Below, one piece after another: positions 8,195 to 16,524 of a stretch of 64,000 bases of DNA. Where the stretch lies: contig JAJPHL010000054.1 in assembly GCA_021325275.1 (NCBI GenBank), positions 62,001-126,000 on the forward strand. Reading direction: 5' to 3'. The position numbers were made by a program, and so were the translations under genes. The DNA is from Terriglobia bacterium. Its GTDB lineage: Bacteria; Acidobacteriota; Terriglobia; JAJPHL01. Within the stretch, counting starts at the first letter, position 1. Every line of letters starts with the position of its first letter. A model generated the notes under the pieces. The model had not been told where the DNA came from and did no database searches. It saw nothing but the letters and a program-made list of their open reading frames with translations.

Positions 8195-10138
8195 CTATTT
8201 ACTCTCGCACACGTTGGGATCTTTTGCTTTCGTCGAAAAAAACGGCGCCAGTGGATCGTCTTTGAGGCTTTGAAGGGCCCTGATCACGCAGGCCGCGTTG
8301 ATTTCCGCGCCTTCCAGATTCGTGTGTGTGTTGTCGGCAGGGAAGAGCGGCACAACTTTGTCCTGACCCATTTCCTCGTACTTCCGCGCGATCAACTCGT
8401 TGATGTCGATGAAGGCCACGCCCGACGCCTTGGCGATTTCCTCGGACCATCCGCCGTAATCCGCGTGATTGCGATTCACGCGGCCGTCTTTCCACGATAG
8501 CCGCGGAATCGGCGAGGCGACGATCACCGTTGCGCCGCGCGATTTCGCTTCTGTGACGAATTTGTTCATGTACCAGCCGAAGGTGTGGACGATTTCATGG
8601 CGATGCATGATCGGATTCTCGATGGCCTGCGTCTCTTGCCCAACTCCTCGCAAAGTCCCGCGGGCACGCGCCGTGTCGTCTAGGGGACTCGCGTCATTGT
8701 GGCCGAATTGCATCATCACGAAATCCCCGGGTTGGATGCGATTCACCACTTCGTCCCAATGCCCCTCGGTCAAAAATGTACGGCTGCTGCGTCCGCCGAG
8801 CGCGCGATTGGCGATGTTGATCTTGGCGAGATCGAAGTACGGCCAAATCTGATCGCCCCATCCCCACTGCCCGTTTGATCCCGTGCCGTTTCCGTTGCGC
8901 ACGGTGGAATCGCCGACGACCCACAGCGTGGGACTGCGCGCCGGCCGCGGCGGCAGCGCGGGACTCGCGGGGAATGCCAGCGCTTCCACGGCGTCGGGAT
9001 GCGCCGGATCGAATGGCGCGGCCGCTTGTGCGTCGAGATATTTTGCGAGGTCGGGAACTGCATCCTGCACGCCGCGAACGACCGCCCGCGCCAGTTCATA
9101 CGCGCCGTACGCCGAGTGATGTGTGGCATCGCGCCCGTTTCCGCTGAACGCTGCCGCCGATTTGTCGAGGCCCAGCGCTTCGTAAAGTTGCGCGGACATC
9201 GCATGCAGGTCGATGAGCGGAACTTTTTCCTCTTCCGCCACCTGACGCATCGCTTCGGGATACGCGCCGAGCGTCTCGACGATCTTGCCGTTTTCAAAAT
9301 TGCGGCGATGCATCGGTGTCACCAGCACGGGATTGGCGCCGCGCCGCCGCGCTTCCGCCACGAAGACGCGCAAGTATTCCTTGTACGTTGTTTGCGCCTC
9401 AGCGTAAGTCTGTGGCCAAAGTTCCTTTTGATCGTTGTGGCCGAATTGCAGGAACAGGTAATCGCCCTTCTTCATCTGGGCGAGGATTTTGTCCATGCGT
9501 AGCGCGGTAATGAACGATTTCAGCGTTTCGCCCGACTCCGCGTGATTCGCCACGGCAATTCCGGGTCCAAAAAAACGCGGCAGCATTTGTCCCCAGCTGG
9601 TCGTAGGATCGCGCGGCTGGTCGGTCACCGTGGAGTCACCCGCCAGAAAAACCGTCGGCAGTCCGGTAACTTCGGTTACTTCCACCGACGCGACGCAGGG
9701 ATGTGGGCCGTTGAATTCGAGCGTGAGCTTGTCGTCCCAATCGAGCGATCCTTGTTCGCGATCGTTCAAGCGAACTTCGGTTCCCCCCGGTGCGTTCAAG
9801 GGCGGCGGCGCGAGACGGCTGTTGCGGACGTTCACGTAAAAACTGCGCGCTACGATTTCGCCGCGGCGCGTGTGCACGGTATCGAGCATGAAACGCCGCG
9901 CTTCGGCGCGGACCATGGTGTCGCACGCTGCTTGCGCGCTGCCCAACTGCACGGTGACTTTGAAATTGCCTTCGGGAACCGCGACCGAAAAATAAAACGG
10001 CTTGCGGTTTTCCGGCGACGTGTCGAAGTCCGCTCCGAAGCCGAGCACACGCGTGTACGCGGGAGTTTTCTCCGCGCCGAATGTGTACTTGAAAGGCAGA
10101 TTCAACGCCACGAGCAGAAACGCGCCAGCGATGATCAT
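8195..10138 (-). CDS. Two-domain rhamnogalacturonan acetylesterase-like SGNH hydrolase
   Basis: A 647-residue exported enzyme: an N-terminal hydrophobic segment, a beta-rich galactose-binding-like domain (about residues 20-165), and two complete SGNH/GDSL esterase domains. Domain 1 (about 170-375) has GDST, GHND and a DATHHS motif; domain 2 (about 400-635) has GDST, GHND and a DNTHTN motif, so both carry the catalytic Ser and the Asp-x-x-His pair. This resembles RhgT/YesT-type enzymes that remove acetyl groups from pectin side chains. A fused pair of catalytic domains is uncommon. The location is probably periplasmic or extracellular. It is followed closely by pgl. Confidence 0.88.
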   Translation of the reverse strand: MIIAGAFLLVALNLPFKYTFGAEKTPAYTRVLGFGADFDTSPENRKPFYFSVAVPEGNFKVTVQLGSAQAACDTMVRAEARRFMLDTVHTRRGEIVARSFYVNVRNSRLAPPPLNAPGGTEVRLNDREQGSLDWDDKLTLEFNGPHPCVASVEVTEVTGLPTVFLAGDSTVTDQPRDPTTSWGQMLPRFFGPGIAVANHAESGETLKSFITALRMDKILAQMKKGDYLFLQFGHNDQKELWPQTYAEAQTTYKEYLRVFVAEARRRGANPVLVTPMHRRNFENGKIVETLGAYPEAMRQVAEEEKVPLIDLHAMSAQLYEALGLDKSAAAFSGNGRDATHHSAYGAYELARAVVRGVQDAVPDLAKYLDAQAAAPFDPAHPDAVEALAFPASPALPPRPARSPTLWVVGDSTVRNGNGTGSNGQWGWGDQIWPYFDLAKINIANRALGGRSSRTFLTEGHWDEVVNRIQPGDFVMMQFGHNDASPLDDTARARGTLRGVGQETQAIENPIMHRHEIVHTFGWYMNKFVTEAKSRGATVIVASPIPRLSWKDGRVNRNHADYGGWSEEIAKASGVAFIDINELIARKYEEMGQDKVVPLFPADNTHTNLEGAEINAACVIRALQSLKDDPLAPFFSTKAKDPNVCESK

Positions 10139-10188
10139 ATTCCCCGAGCGGACGCCCTCACGTCCTTGGGGTCAGTTTATCGCAAACA

Positions 10189-13100
10189 CTATTTCACTGC
10201 CATCGTTCCCGCCGACGAACTTGTCGCCGTGCCGACAATCACGATCACCGCCGCGTTGCCGTGAACGCCCGCGGGAACCACGACGTTCGTTTGGAAAACG
10301 CCGGCCACAAGTCCCGGCGCGGCGCCGAAGTATTGCACGGATGCCGGCATGCCGCCGATGGTTACCGAAACCTGCTGTACCGGCGCGGGCAGAACCGCAC
10401 CGTTCGCGAGTAATCCATCGACACCGGCCGGCGACGTTTGTCCCTCGCCCGTGCCGAAGAGCACCGCGACTTGTCCTGCGGCAATTGGATTAGAAGCGGA
10501 GTTCTTAGAACCGTCTTGATTGAACATCGCCAGTTCGCCCGATCCGCTGGCATCGGCAGTGAACAATCCCGGAACCCCGGCGACGACGGGCACGGTGAGC
10601 TTCGCCGACGTCTCGCCGTTGTAGTAAATCGACATTTGCGTGGACGTTTTGCCTGCGACTTCATACGGCACGATCGCGCTCACTTGGTTGTTGACGGAAT
10701 AGACCATCGGCGAAGGCACGCCGTCGAAGAAAACTTGCGTCGAGCCCGCGGTTGTGGAGACCAATTTGCTCGGCGCGAGTGTCAATCCCGCGAAGGTCGC
10801 GGGACCAAAGCCCGTCCCGAAAATCGTAATCAGCTCGCCGGGCGAAACGCCGCCGCCTTGGTACGACGCCGCGTTCACCACGCCCGCCAAGGTCAACGCC
10901 ATCGGTGACGCGTTCGGCGTGAGTGAAGCGGTCGCGGTGGCCGATTGCGACGCCGCGGCGAATGAGGTTGCGGTCACCGTGACGTTGGCCGCCGATGAAA
11001 TCGCCGCGGGCGGCGTATAAACGCCGGTTGGCGAGATGGTGCCGATGTTGGGCGATAGCGACCAGCGCACGCCGGTGTTTCCGGCCGTGACGTTGGCGTT
11101 GAACTGCACGGGACCGCCGCCGGGATGCAGCGTCGCGGTGGAGGGCGTTACCGACACGGTGGGAATCGCCGGTCCCGACGTCAGAATGAGATTCGCATTG
11201 CCGCCGTCTTGCGCCGTGTTTCCGCCCGACGTGGAAATTTCGATCACGTACGTTTGTCCCGCCGTCACATTGAACTGAATTGAAGTGAGTGTCCGGCTGG
11301 TGGTGTTCTTCGGCACCGAAGCGCATGCCAGTTCCACGGCCGGCGCACTCTGGTTGTACGCCGTTACGACGATTCCGAAATCGCCGAAGACGTCGAGGCG
11401 GTCTCCGCGAACCAATGCGGTGAGAGATCCCGATGCGGTTGGCGTTGTTTTCCACCAAACGGTTTTGAAATCCGCGGATCCCGTGCAGGAATGCACTGGA
11501 TCGCCGGCGCTCGCCGTGTCGCTTTGCGTGTTGGTGCGAATCATCGCGGGGATGGTGAGCGCCGGTGCGTTGGCCACCAGATCCGCGCCACCGCCTTGAA
11601 AAACGCCCGCCGGCTGCGTAACCGTGACGGGTGTGCCGGCCACGGTGACGGTGTCAGTGTACGCGCCGCCGAAGTTTGCCGGGACCACAACGTACGCCGT
11701 GCCCGGTCCCACGCCTTGCGACGGCGATTGCACGTACGCTGCGATGCCGCCCGCGACACCAATCCACGGACATCCCTGAGCGGTGGCGATGGTCACGGGG
11801 AAAACTCCACCGAAGCGATCCGTTTGGATCGACGTGGGCGTCGCGCTATACGCGCAGGTCGGCACGCTCGCGCCCGGCAGCGGCGTGCGCCAAACGCCGC
11901 GGCCGTAGGTGAACGCGCCGAGCCACGTATTTGTCGCGTCGATCGAAATATCCTCAACGATCGCCACCGGCAATCCGGTGTCGGTGGCCCACGTCGCGCC
12001 GGAATCGAACGAGACCATCACGCCGAATTCCTCGGCCAGGTACAGCGTCGACGGCGTTCGCGGATCCACCAGCAATCGCCAGGTGGGAATGTTGCCGACG
12101 CCGGTTGATCCCGATCCCGCCGCCGGCGACCATGTGTTGCCGCCGTCCGCGCTGCGATACACCTGCGCTTGTCCCTGCCCGGATTGATACGCGGAGTAGG
12201 TCACGTACATCACATTGCGATTCGTGGGATCGAACGCAATGCTCGAAATGTTGCCGTTGCGCGGCCGCACCGCGGTCCATGGCGTGGGCGATCCCGAGGC
12301 GAGTGCGGAACTCGATTGCAGAATGTACCCGGCGGTGGTTCCGAAAAACACGGTGTTCGAATCGAATGGCGAAACGGCTACCGCGCTGACGGCGCCGTCG
12401 CCGCTGGTCGGCGCGGCGGGCGAAAACGTCGTGCCGGAATCAGTGGATCGCCAGAGATCCAGCGTGCCGCCGATGTAGACATTGCGGCCGTCGCTCGGAT
12501 CGATTGCCATGGCGGCTAGGAATGGAAACGACGCCGATTGTTCGGTAATTCCGTTGTGCGCCGAGACGATCGTGACGCCGTCGACGGCGCGTTGTTGATC
12601 GAGATATTCCGCTTCCATGAAAATGCGGTTGGCGTCTTGCGGATCGAGAAGCACCGAGCCGCCGTCGCCGCCGAACAGGTTGACCCACGTGTTCACGCCT
12701 CCGGAGTCGGTTCCGCGATTAGTTCCGTTGTCCTGCGTTCCGCCGAAATACGAAGTTCCGCCCGGATAAAGCTGGCCGTGTGAAAACTGCGTGCCCACGT
12801 AAGAATTGTCGATGTGCTTCCAAGTAACCTTGGTGTTCGCCTCGAACTGATTCGTGCAACCGGCTTGCAATCCCGTGGAGACGGCGGCGTGGGCGTTATC
12901 GGTGCGCCACAATCCGCCGTCGTTCATTTGAAACGCGGTTTGATTCGATGCGCCGTCGTAGTTGGGATGAAACACCATCAAGTGACGATCGGCGTGCGAG
13001 TATTGCGAAATCGTCTGAAGATCCCAGCGCGACGCGACGCCCCAGGTAACGCCGCCGTCGTCGGAACGATACAAATCGACGCCGCCGATCCACACCGTGT

Positions 13101-14334
13101 TGGGGTTGACGGGATCCACCGCCAGCAGCCGCGACCACGTTCCGCCGCTGACCGGCGTGTAGACTCCGCTGCTGCAATACGTCGTGGCGGTATTCGCCGA
13201 ATAGAACAGCAATTGTGCGAAGGGATCCGGATCGCCCGCCGTAGTCTGCGTAGTCCACGAGCCGGGATCGCCGCTCGAGGTCGAACGAAAAATTCCCGCC
13301 ACGCCCGACGTGTCGCGCGTATCGGTGGAAGTGGCCGCGCCCAAGTAAATCGTGGTCTGCTGCGACGGCGCCAGGGCAATGACGCTGGCGCCCATGCCGG
13401 TGGTGGTGAATACGTTGGTCCAAGCGCCGGACCCGGCGGCGTCGGTGTTGCGCCACACTGCGAACGTTTGCCCGCTGGCGCTTCCGCTGCACACGGCGAA
13501 CAAATAATCGGTGGACGTGTCGCTGCGCATGGTCATGTCGGTGCAGCCGTAGAAGCTGGCGTTGATGCCGCTGGAGGTCCAGGAATTTCCGCCGTCGCCA
13601 CTGGTGAAGAGGCCAATGTTGGTGGCGGCGTAGATGCGCTGCGAATTGTTGCGGCTGATCGCGAGGCGATTGATGTACTCAAACGCGTTGAAAGTCGTGG
13701 GCGTTTTTAGCAGCGTCCAGGTCGCGCCGGCGTCAGTGCTTTTGTAAATGCCAACGCCGGGGAATCCGCCCCACTGTTCGCCGGTTCCCGCGTAAACGAT
13801 GCTGGGATTCTGGGGATCGAGGGCCAGCGCGCCGATATTCAACGTCGCCAACGCGTCGGTCAGCACGCTCCACGTCGCGCCGCCGTCGGTGGACTTGAAA
13901 ACGCCGCCGGTCACCGCGCCCGCGTACATGATGTTGGGATTTTGCGGATTAATCACCAGCGATCGCGTACGCGCACCGATGTTTCCGGGACCCAGCGACG
14001 TCCACTTGTTGTCGATGACGGCCGCCGGCGCATTGCGCGACAGCGCGGCGTGTTCCACGAGCGACGTTTTCGGCAGACTCAAGACGTGTTGCAGTCCCGC
14101 GGTATACAACTCGTGCGGAACGTCGCCGACGCCGTTGGGCGCGCGCCGCATGCGGTACCACTCGTACGCGTCGTTCTGGCGTCGAGCGACGTTATCTTCT
14201 TCGGCCACTGGACGCGATGGCCTTGCGGCTGGAGCCGCGGGAGCCATGAACGCATCGCGGCGTGCGCGCGTACATCCGCTGAAAACGCAAGCTGTGATGA
14301 AAAGAACGAGTAAAGAGCGCGAAAATGCCGCCAT
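10189..14334 (-). CDS. Giant BNR-repeat lipoprotein with BACON-like, Ig-like and TIGR03437 C-terminal domains
   Basis: A 1381-residue exported protein. It begins with a lipoprotein-like signal (MAAFSRSLLVLFITACVFSGC). A long BNR/sortilin-type beta-propeller region follows, with many S-x-D-x-G-x-T-W Asp-box variants such as STDGGATWSVL (about residues 110-830). Next come a BACON-like domain (CAYSATPTSIQ), a region resembling a pre-peptidase C-terminal domain, an Ig-like region (VSVTPSTATLHPGGG) and a C-terminal TIGR03437 domain (GVVNAASYQGGGVSPGELITIFG ... ), found mainly in Solibacter relatives. I chose ATG 14334 because it gives a clean signal sequence; an in-frame start at 14367 is possible. 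Likely a surface carbohydrate-binding or glycosidase-like protein; no catalytic residues could be assigned. Confidence 0.88.
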   Translation of the reverse strand: MAAFSRSLLVLFITACVFSGCTRARRDAFMAPAAPAARPSRPVAEEDNVARRQNDAYEWYRMRRAPNGVGDVPHELYTAGLQHVLSLPKTSLVEHAALSRNAPAAVIDNKWTSLGPGNIGARTRSLVINPQNPNIMYAGAVTGGVFKSTDGGATWSVLTDALATLNIGALALDPQNPSIVYAGTGEQWGGFPGVGIYKSTDAGATWTLLKTPTTFNAFEYINRLAISRNNSQRIYAATNIGLFTSGDGGNSWTSSGINASFYGCTDMTMRSDTSTDYLFAVCSGSASGQTFAVWRNTDAAGSGAWTNVFTTTGMGASVIALAPSQQTTIYLGAATSTDTRDTSGVAGIFRSTSSGDPGSWTTQTTAGDPDPFAQLLFYSANTATTYCSSGVYTPVSGGTWSRLLAVDPVNPNTVWIGGVDLYRSDDGGVTWGVASRWDLQTISQYSHADRHLMVFHPNYDGASNQTAFQMNDGGLWRTDNAHAAVSTGLQAGCTNQFEANTKVTWKHIDNSYVGTQFSHGQLYPGGTSYFGGTQDNGTNRGTDSGGVNTWVNLFGGDGGSVLLDPQDANRIFMEAEYLDQQRAVDGVTIVSAHNGITEQSASFPFLAAMAIDPSDGRNVYIGGTLDLWRSTDSGTTFSPAAPTSGDGAVSAVAVSPFDSNTVFFGTTAGYILQSSSALASGSPTPWTAVRPRNGNISSIAFDPTNRNVMYVTYSAYQSGQGQAQVYRSADGGNTWSPAAGSGSTGVGNIPTWRLLVDPRTPSTLYLAEEFGVMVSFDSGATWATDTGLPVAIVEDISIDATNTWLGAFTYGRGVWRTPLPGASVPTCAYSATPTSIQTDRFGGVFPVTIATAQGCPWIGVAGGIAAYVQSPSQGVGPGTAYVVVPANFGGAYTDTVTVAGTPVTVTQPAGVFQGGGADLVANAPALTIPAMIRTNTQSDTASAGDPVHSCTGSADFKTVWWKTTPTASGSLTALVRGDRLDVFGDFGIVVTAYNQSAPAVELACASVPKNTTSRTLTSIQFNVTAGQTYVIEISTSGGNTAQDGGNANLILTSGPAIPTVSVTPSTATLHPGGGPVQFNANVTAGNTGVRWSLSPNIGTISPTGVYTPPAAISSAANVTVTATSFAAASQSATATASLTPNASPMALTLAGVVNAASYQGGGVSPGELITIFGTGFGPATFAGLTLAPSKLVSTTAGSTQVFFDGVPSPMVYSVNNQVSAIVPYEVAGKTSTQMSIYYNGETSAKLTVPVVAGVPGLFTADASGSGELAMFNQDGSKNSASNPIAAGQVAVLFGTGEGQTSPAGVDGLLANGAVLPAPVQQVSVTIGGMPASVQYFGAAPGLVAGVFQTNVVVPAGVHGNAAVIVIVGTATSSSAGTMAVK

Positions 14335-14461
14335 GAGCCCAACCCTCTCGGCTGAGAATCGTAACACGTGCGCGAGTGGAGGACAATCAGGCGGCGGAAA
14401 TGAGCCGACAGTTATGGAGCGACGTCTCGGTTTGGCGTTTCGCAGATGCCGGCGTCACGGC

Positions 14462-15223
14462 TCATTTTGCGGGCGTTGCGGGCGTCGCGGCGGGATCGGT
14501 GGTGCTCTTTTTATGCAACTTCCGTCTGATGTCGGGCCAAAATTCCTTGAGGACTTGCGAAAAAGCGTCGACGCCGACTTGTGTGAACAGTTTGCCTGTC
14601 GCCGAAGCTGCGTCGCGCTCCTCGAAGTGATAGCTTTCCGAAATCGCCACGCCCGCGGCGTTGCCGACCCACTCGGAGTAGTTGAAATCGAGCTTGCCGT
14701 TGTCGTCGTGCGCCACGAAGACGCGCGTCACTGCGTACCAGGTGCGCTTGCCCACACTGCCTTGCGCCATGCGGAAATAGCGGGGGTCCTGATGCAACAC
14801 GACCGGCATGATTCCTTCGGAGAACATGTTGCCGAACATTTGATCGCCGTAATTGGCGGCGTAGCGTTTTGCGAAGCCTTGCACTCCGCCTCCGTACGAC
14901 GGATCGGAGCCGTTGATCTGGTCGACTGCGGCGAACATGCCTCCCAAAAAATACAGCGGAAAATCGAAAGAATCCTTCACCGCGATATTCATCTTCTGCT
15001 TGTTCGTCAGCGGAACATATTTCGTGTACGGATTCGCCGTGCGATAGTTCGGCAGCACGCCGGCCACGCGCTTGTCCGCGGGCTGGTCCAAATCCGGATT
15101 CTGGTTCTGCGGTTTCGCGACCGGAACGTCCGGCAATTTCGCCGGAGGATCATCCGTCGGTGGCGGCGCAGCCTGTCCCAGAAGGCACGCAGTGAAGCAC
15201 AAGAGAACGAGCGACTTGACCAT
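14462..15223 (-). CDS. Conserved acidobacterial secreted protein of unknown function
   Basis: A 253-residue protein with a signal peptide (MVKSLVLLCFTACLLGQA), a Pro-rich linker, then a conserved core containing DKRVAGVLPNYRTANP, KDSFDFPLYFLGG and GGVQGFAKRYAANYGDQ. I have seen this arrangement in many uncharacterised acidobacterial exported proteins, but no function is known to me. The C-terminus is Lys/Thr/Ala-rich. The gene stands alone between the large lipoprotein gene and a divergent adenylate-forming enzyme gene. Probably periplasmic or outer membrane. Confidence 0.82.
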   Translation of the reverse strand: MVKSLVLLCFTACLLGQAAPPPTDDPPAKLPDVPVAKPQNQNPDLDQPADKRVAGVLPNYRTANPYTKYVPLTNKQKMNIAVKDSFDFPLYFLGGMFAAVDQINGSDPSYGGGVQGFAKRYAANYGDQMFGNMFSEGIMPVVLHQDPRYFRMAQGSVGKRTWYAVTRVFVAHDDNGKLDFNYSEWVGNAAGVAISESYHFEERDAASATGKLFTQVGVDAFSQVLKEFWPDIRRKLHKKSTTDPAATPATPAK

Positions 15224-15280
15224 TCAGTAATCCAATCGTATCACGGCCGTAGTAATTTGACGGCCCGGGGGTGACTGGCG

Positions 15281-15310
15281 TTGCACTCTTTCGCGCCGAA
15301 TCGCGATAAT
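15281..15310 (+). promoter_or_regulatory. Putative sigma-70 promoter for the adenylate-forming enzyme gene
   Basis: TTGCAC (15281-15286), 18-base spacer, GATAAT (15305-15310). The predicted transcription start is about 10 bases before the ATG at 15327, giving a short leader. Read from sequence only. Confidence 0.5.
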
Positions 15311-15326
15311 CTAGAAGTTCGTCGTC

Positions 15327-16406
15327 ATGACACATGCACAGCACAAGGCAGCGCTCGACGCGCACGTACGCGAAATCGTGGCGTGGCACTTCGACCCCAA
15401 GACCGGCTCACCGTTCTGGCTCGATTTCGCGTCGAAACTCGGCTGGGACCCGCGGCGCGAGATTCGCCGCTTCGAGGATCTCCACAAATTTCCGCCGTTC
15501 GAGGATGAGTGGCTGCGCGGTGGTCCCGTGCGCCGCTGGATTCCCCAAGGCCTCGCGGGAAAGCCGGCTTACGTTTTTGAAACCGGCGGCACCACGGGCA
15601 TTCCAAAGAGTCGTGTGCAGCTCGAGGATTTCCGCATCGATTACGAAATGTTTTCGGACACGCTTCCCGACCAGTATTTTCCGCGCGGCGCCAATTGGTT
15701 GATGCTGGGACCGTCGGGTCCGCGGCGTTTGCGTCTGGCGGTGGAGCATTTGTGCCAGCATCGCGGTGGAATCTGCTTTTGTGTCGATCTCGATCCGCGC
15801 TGGGTGGTGAAACTGATCAAGGCGGGCCAGATGGAGCAGCTCGAGTTGTACAAAGCGCACGTGATCGAGCAGGCTGTCACGATTCTAGGCGCGGGCCACG
15901 AGATCAAGTGCATGTTCACCACGCCGAAATTGCTCGAGGGTCTGGCGGAAGCGCTGGAAGATCGCGGCACCAGCATTCGCGAGCAGGGAATCACCGGCAT
16001 TTTCGCCGGCGGCACGGAATTTACGCCGCAGTTCACGCGTTTCGCGACGGAGGAATTGCTCGGCCCCGGCGTGTACATGACGCCAACGTACGGAAATACG
16101 CTAATGGGCCTGGCATGCTCGAAACCCGTGAGTGCCGCGGACGGCTACAAGATTTCCTACTTCGCGCCGCAGCCGCGCGCGGCAATCGAAGTGGTGTCGT
16201 TCGACGACGCGGACAAAGTGGTCGGCTACGGCGAAACCGGCCGCGTGCGGTTGACGACGCTGACGAAAGAAACATTCGTTCCCGGATTTCTGGAGCGCGA
16301 TGAAGGCGAGCGCGAGGCGCCGTGCGACTTGTATCCGTGGGACGGCATCAGCGGCGTGCGTCCATTTCGGTCGCTGGCGGGCGGCACGACCGTGGGGGTT
16401 TACTGA
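15327..16406 (+). CDS. PaaK/LuxE/EhpF-like adenylate-forming enzyme (carboxylate activation)
   Basis: A 359-residue member of the ANL adenylating superfamily, shorter than phenylacetate-CoA ligase (about 430). The nucleotide-binding loop is FETGGTTGIPKS (about residues 84-95), and a PTYGN motif of the adenylate-binding region is present near residue 252. The next gene encodes an acyl-reductase-type aldehyde dehydrogenase. The pair matches EhpF/EhpG and GriC/GriD type aryl-carboxylate reductases, or LuxE/LuxC: the acid is activated with ATP, then reduced with NADPH to an aldehyde. The substrate here is unknown. A 119-base gap with a hairpin repeat separates the two genes. Confidence 0.85.
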   Translation: MTHAQHKAALDAHVREIVAWHFDPKTGSPFWLDFASKLGWDPRREIRRFEDLHKFPPFEDEWLRGGPVRRWIPQGLAGKPAYVFETGGTTGIPKSRVQLEDFRIDYEMFSDTLPDQYFPRGANWLMLGPSGPRRLRLAVEHLCQHRGGICFCVDLDPRWVVKLIKAGQMEQLELYKAHVIEQAVTILGAGHEIKCMFTTPKLLEGLAEALEDRGTSIREQGITGIFAGGTEFTPQFTRFATEELLGPGVYMTPTYGNTLMGLACSKPVSAADGYKISYFAPQPRAAIEVVSFDDADKVVGYGETGRVRLTTLTKETFVPGFLERDEGEREAPCDLYPWDGISGVRPFRSLAGGTTVGVY

Positions 16407-16410
16407 TTAC

Positions 16411-16503
16411 TTGCGGTTTTCTCAACGCAGAGAACGCAGAGACGCAGAGAAAACCAGGATTGAGCACGTGCTGAGCTTTTCTCCGCGTCTCTGCGTTAAA
16501 TAG
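16411..16503. repeat. CGCAGAG hairpin repeat element R1
   Basis: Left arm AACGCAGAGACGCAGAGAAAA (from about 16433) and right arm TTTTCTCCGCGTCTCTGCGTT (ending about 16498) can pair into a long stem around a loop containing AGGATTGAGCACGTG. It sits between two co-oriented, functionally linked genes and could attenuate or process the transcript. It is related to the elements at 18333, 35855, 38509 and 43045. Confidence 0.85.
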
Positions 16504-16524
16504 AACCGTCGATTTTTGGAGTGA

